Source: CAYWFP01 sp964457365 (GTDB taxonomy: Bacteria; Planctomycetota; SZUA-567). Taken from it: a stretch of DNA of 17,661 nt. The notes beneath the pieces were generated by a model, which was given only the letters and a program-made list of their open reading frames with translations, did no database searches and had not been told where the DNA came from. The stretch is taken from contig CAYWFP010000085.1 of NCBI GenBank assembly GCA_964457365.1, positions 1-17,661 on the forward strand. The letters run 5' to 3'. Shown piece after piece: positions 14,783 through 17,661 of this stretch; positions within the stretch are counted from its first letter, which is position 1, and each line of letters begins with the position of its first letter. Made by a program: the position numbers and the translations under genes.

Positions 14783-15979
14783 TCAATCGACTGGTTTTCG
14801 CTCCGCCGTCAACTGCCGCGGCCGGCCGTAGGCCGCAAGCGTCTGCCGCGCAATCGTTTCCCACGCGAAAGCCGTTTCGACCGCGACGCGGCCGTTCTGC
14901 CCCATCCAGCGGCAGAGGGCGAAATCCGAGACCAGTTGATCGATCGCCTCGGCGATCCGCGCGGGCTCGGGGCGGACGAGCAAGGCGTTGGTCCGGTCGT
15001 AGGCGAATTCGCCCGCGGCGCCGCAGTCGGTCGCCACCACCGGCTTGCGCGCCGCCCAGGCCGCGAGCGTGACCATGCCGTAGGGGTCCTTGCGGTAGGG
15101 CGCGCAGACGATATCGGCCGCGCGCAAGAGAGCGACCAGCCCCCGCCCCTCGCGCCAGCCCAGCCAGCGCACCGCCGCGGCCACGCCGAAGCGGTCGGCC
15201 TCCTTGCGCAGGTGGCCGCCCAGGTCGCCCTCGCCGACGAAGAGGAAGCGCGTCCGGCCGTGGCGCGCGAGCACCGCTTCGACCGCCTGCAGCAGCAGGT
15301 CCGCGCCCTTGCCGTGGGTCAACCGGCCGACGAAGAGCACCGTCGGGTCGGTCGTTTCGATGCCGGCGTCGCGCTTGACCGCGGCCGCGTCGAAACCTTC
15401 GGCGTCGAAGGGGCGCAGATCGACGCCGTGGTAGATCACCGCGGTCTTCCAGTCGGCCAGCCGGTAGAGCTGATCGAGCTGTCGGCGGACGTCGTAGCTG
15501 ACGGCGACGATCGCCCGTGCCCGCCGCGTCGTTTCGCGTTCGATGTCGGCGATGCGCGCGCTCTCGCCCGTCTCCGGCCAGGCGCCGCTGCGACCCCACT
15601 CGGTCGAATGGAAGGTCGCCGCGAAGAACGCCCGGGCGCCCTCGCAGAAGCGCTCTGCCGCGGGCATGGTCAGCCAGTCGTGGGCGTGCACCACATCGAA
15701 CGGGCCGGCCTGCAGAGCGATCTGCTCGAGGTAATGCCCGAGACTGCCGTTGAACCGGTAGACCTCCCCGGCGAAGTCCGCCCCTGCCGCGTGCGGGCAG
15801 CGGTGGTAACGCACGCCCATGACGTTGTCGTGCAGGCGCTGCCCCGCCCCCTGCCGGGTGAAGAGGTGCACCTCGTGGCCGCGGGTCGTCAGCGCCCGCG
15901 CCAGCGCGTCGACATGGACCGAGACCCCGCCGACGGGCACCGCGTGCAAGGCTTCCCAGGACAGCATGGCGATACGCAT
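14783..15979 (-). CDS. GT4-family glycosyltransferase, probable alpha-glucan synthase
   Basis: A 398-aa GT-B fold enzyme. The N-terminal domain has a glycine-rich acceptor loop, PVGGVSVHV (15-23), and HAHDWLT (98-104) as in glycogen-synthase-like GT4 and GT5 enzymes. The C-terminal domain has VGRLTHGKG with R219 and K224. The usual E-x7-E donor motif is changed: the segment reads KDPYGMVTLAAW, with D298 and A306 at the two Glu positions. The likely role is elongation of an alpha-glucan from a nucleotide sugar, inferred from adjacency to DUF4912 and GH57. The altered motif leaves catalysis less certain. ATG 15979 was chosen over the ATG directly before it because GGAG then lies 6 nt upstream. 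It has its own promoter, divergent from the TPR gene. Confidence 0.87.
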   Translation of the reverse strand: MRIAMLSWEALHAVPVGGVSVHVDALARALTTRGHEVHLFTRQGAGQRLHDNVMGVRYHRCPHAAGADFAGEVYRFNGSLGHYLEQIALQAGPFDVVHAHDWLTMPAAERFCEGARAFFAATFHSTEWGRSGAWPETGESARIADIERETTRRARAIVAVSYDVRRQLDQLYRLADWKTAVIYHGVDLRPFDAEGFDAAAVKRDAGIETTDPTVLFVGRLTHGKGADLLLQAVEAVLARHGRTRFLFVGEGDLGGHLRKEADRFGVAAAVRWLGWREGRGLVALLRAADIVCAPYRKDPYGMVTLAAWAARKPVVATDCGAAGEFAYDRTNALLVRPEPARIAEAIDQLVSDFALCRWMGQNGRVAVETAFAWETIARQTLAAYGRPRQLTAERKPVD

Positions 15980-15997
15980 CATCGTCTCCGCGCCGTC

Positions 15998-16026
15998 AGG
16001 ATACGCCAATCGCTTCCGTTTGGCAA
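15998..16026 (-). promoter_or_regulatory. promoter of the GT4 gene
   Basis: Minus-strand TTGCCA (16026-16021), 17-nt spacer, TATCCT (16003-15998). The -10 matches that of the HIT operon. The predicted start near 15991 leaves only about 12 nt before the ATG, containing the GGAG. Confidence 0.7.
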
Positions 16027-16039
16027 GAGGCGTCTCTTG
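16024..16039. promoter_or_regulatory. inverted repeat spanning two divergent -35 elements
   Basis: CAAGAG-GCGT-CTCTTG is a perfect 6-bp inverted repeat with a 4-bp spacer. Its left arm overlaps the -35 of the GT4 promoter and its right arm overlaps the TTGACA of the TPR gene promoter. The symmetry and placement suggest an operator controlling both directions; no regulator is identified. Confidence 0.5.
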
Positions 16040-16065
16040 ACACGCGCCGACCCCGGAGATACGGT
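16037..16065 (+). promoter_or_regulatory. probable promoter of the TPR gene
   Basis: A perfect TTGACA (16037-16042), a 17-nt spacer and a poor -10, TACGGT (16060-16065). The -35 and the position 36 nt before the ATG support a promoter. The weak -10 suggests activator dependence or low activity. Confidence 0.5.
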
Positions 16066-16100
16066 TACGGATATCAACCGTCTCCGACCGAGGAGCCTCT

Positions 16101-17096
16101 ATGAGCCGTTGCCTGCGCTACGCTCTGCTACCGGCGCTCTTGCTCTGCTGCGTCTGCGCGCACGCGGCGGAAGGGGCCAAGCTCTCGCCGAAGGACGCCT
16201 ACGACTTCGAACTCATGCTCCACGAGGGAGCGGTCTTTCTGCGGCGGAACGATACCGGCAGGGCCATGGCGCGCTTCAAGGAAGCCCAGCGGCTCGACCC
16301 GGAAAATCCGGCGCCCTATTTCTGGATCGGCCTGACCTGGTCGGAACTGCAGAATTACCGGCTGGCCGCGGAGAACGCCGAGAAGGCGGTGCTGCTCGAC
16401 GAGATGCACGCGGAGGCGTGGCACCTCTGGGGCCAGAGCCTGCTCTTCATGGGGAAATACCCGGAGGCGCTGGAGAAGCTCGACAAGGCGTTCACGCGCG
16501 ATCCGGACAATTACCTCATCGCCTTCAATATCGGACGCTGCCACTACGTCATGCCCGGCGATCCCAAGCGGCACAAGGCGATCCGCTTCTTCAATCAGGC
16601 CAAGAACCTCAACCCCGACTACCTGCCCGCGTGGTTCTATATCGGCCGCTGCCAGGCCGACGCGGGGATGACGCTGCTGGCGGTGGTGACGTTCCAGGAT
16701 ATCGTCAAGCGCGACCAGCGGCACATCGACGCGCGCTACCAGCTCGGCCTGGCCTACCGCCGGACCGACCGCGCCCAGGACGCCGAGCAGCAGTTCCGCC
16801 ACGTCCTGCGCCTGCACAAGGAGTACGAGGACGCGCGCCGCGCCGTCGAGGACCCGGCCCAACGCCCGCCGGCGCTGCCGGTGCCGTACGAGGTGTACCT
16901 CCAACTGGGGCATATCTACCTCGCCGACATCCCCAACCGACGCATGGCGAACTACTGCTTCGATGTCTTCCTGAAGCACGCGCCCGCGGAGCACCCCTGG
17001 CGCGCGCGGGTGGAGAAGCTGCTCGAGCGCGCGGGCGACACCGGCCGCCGCGACCGGCCGGCAAGGCCTCCGGAGCGTCTGGAGTACGCGATCTGA
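16101..17096 (+). CDS. exported TPR-repeat protein
   Basis: A 331-aa protein with an N-terminal signal peptide: charged start MSRCLR, hydrophobic core to about residue 20, and AHA near 20-22 as a likely signal peptidase I site. Six or seven tetratricopeptide repeats fill about residues 35-245 and 265-305, with typical W/L/G/A/P positions such as PAPYFWIGLTWSELQNY and AEAWHLWGQSL. The C-terminus is basic and proline-rich. TPR proteins act as scaffolds; the partner is unknown. ATG 16101 has GAGGAG 5 nt upstream. It is divergent from the GT4 gene and shares an intergenic region of about 120 nt with it, so the two may be co-regulated. No enzyme motif was seen. Confidence 0.88.
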   Translation: MSRCLRYALLPALLLCCVCAHAAEGAKLSPKDAYDFELMLHEGAVFLRRNDTGRAMARFKEAQRLDPENPAPYFWIGLTWSELQNYRLAAENAEKAVLLDEMHAEAWHLWGQSLLFMGKYPEALEKLDKAFTRDPDNYLIAFNIGRCHYVMPGDPKRHKAIRFFNQAKNLNPDYLPAWFYIGRCQADAGMTLLAVVTFQDIVKRDQRHIDARYQLGLAYRRTDRAQDAEQQFRHVLRLHKEYEDARRAVEDPAQRPPALPVPYEVYLQLGHIYLADIPNRRMANYCFDVFLKHAPAEHPWRARVEKLLERAGDTGRRDRPARPPERLEYAI

Positions 17097-17119
17097 GACG
17101 GCGCCCCGCATTCAGGCGC

Positions 17120-17147
17120 TTGCATCCGCGCGAATCCGTGGTATAAT
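17120..17147 (+). promoter_or_regulatory. ssrA promoter with extended -10
   Basis: TGGTATAAT (17139-17147) is an extended -10 with a perfect TATAAT hexamer. The -35 candidate TTGCAT (17120-17125) is weak, with a 16-nt spacer. The start near 17154 gives a precursor about 29 nt longer than the mature tmRNA 5' end, as expected for RNase P processing. No gene was seen from 17097 to 17182. Confidence 0.8.
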
Positions 17148-17182
17148 GCAGACACTCCGCCGCGAGCGTACGGCGCCCGTAT

Positions 17183-17537
<355 letters not shown>

Positions 17538-17574
17538 AACTGCGCAAGACAAACCTGTCTCGCGACGAAAGACG

Positions 17575-17606
17575 CCCCGGCGAGATTTCCTCGGGGTTCT
17601 TCGTTT
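17575..17606 (+). terminator. intrinsic terminator downstream of ssrA
   Basis: CCCCG (17575-17579) pairs with CGGGG (17592-17596) around a loop that can add GAG/CTC pairs. It is followed by the T-rich TTCTTCGTTT. The hairpin begins 38 nt after the tmRNA CCA end. Nothing recognisable was seen in the remaining 55 bases of the window. Confidence 0.7.
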
Positions 17607-17661
17607 GGTGGCATTCCGAATCAAGCCCAGCCGCCGTTCCGGCTCCCCATATACCTATGTG

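Noticed and set aside
14755..14800. AAACCGGTTT palindrome after the GT4 stop as a terminator
   Set aside because: The stem is short and AT-rich with no loop or following T run, so I do not call it.
14735..17146. An 803-codon plus-strand open frame running antisense to the GT4 gene and overlapping the TPR gene in another frame
   Set aside because: The GT4 and TPR proteins have clear folds and repeats in their own frames; this frame has no domain and arises from GC bias.

Overview
The window is a GC-rich bacterial chromosome segment, roughly two thirds G+C by eye, densely packed with genes. Thirteen protein-coding genes were identified, one of them cut by the left edge, plus one complete tmRNA gene. 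Every gene left of about 16.0 kb is on the minus strand. Only a TPR lipo- or periplasmic-type protein and ssrA at the right end are on the plus strand. There is no integrase, transposase, CRISPR array or rRNA. Gene content (enlarged RNase HII-like protein, DUF4912/GH57/GT4 glucan cluster, CFI-box membrane protein, IspH-UbiA fusion) suggests an uncultured PVC-type or neighbouring phylum. That placement is inference from recalled family distributions and is weak.

Layout from right to left along the minus strand. (1) 14.78-15.98 kb: a GT4 glycosyltransferase, divergent from the TPR gene. The two are driven by back-to-back promoters that share an inverted repeat. (2) 11.50-14.67 kb: a DUF4912 protein and a GH57 alpha-glucan branching enzyme, with their own promoter and a hairpin between them. 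With the GT4 this looks like an alpha-glucan (glycogen-like) synthesis locus. (3) 7.56-11.16 kb: a tight three-gene unit of sulfotransferase, multi-pass CFI-box membrane protein and sigma-54 response regulator. It is preceded by a 337-base leader containing a G12 tract and strong palindromes, and no histidine kinase is nearby. (4) 3.81-7.43 kb: a DHH phosphoesterase, an intrinsic terminator, then an IspH-UbiA fusion overlapping an enlarged RNase HII-like gene. (5) 1.30-3.70 kb: a housekeeping operon of HIT protein, dGTPase-like HD protein and metallophosphoesterase. (6) 1-1.18 kb: nadA followed by a yggS/PLPBP gene, from a consensus TTGACA-17-TATAAT promoter. nadA has no ATG, GTG or TTG at the family's N-terminus.

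Right end, plus strand: the TPR gene, then ssrA (tmRNA) with an extended -10 promoter, a readable tag (ADYDYALAA) and a terminator.

The most interesting items are the sulfotransferase/CFI-box/response-regulator unit with its homopolymeric G tract, the IspH-UbiA fusion whose prenyltransferase half has lost the first Asp motif, the non-canonical nadA start, and the inverted repeat spanning the divergent promoters.
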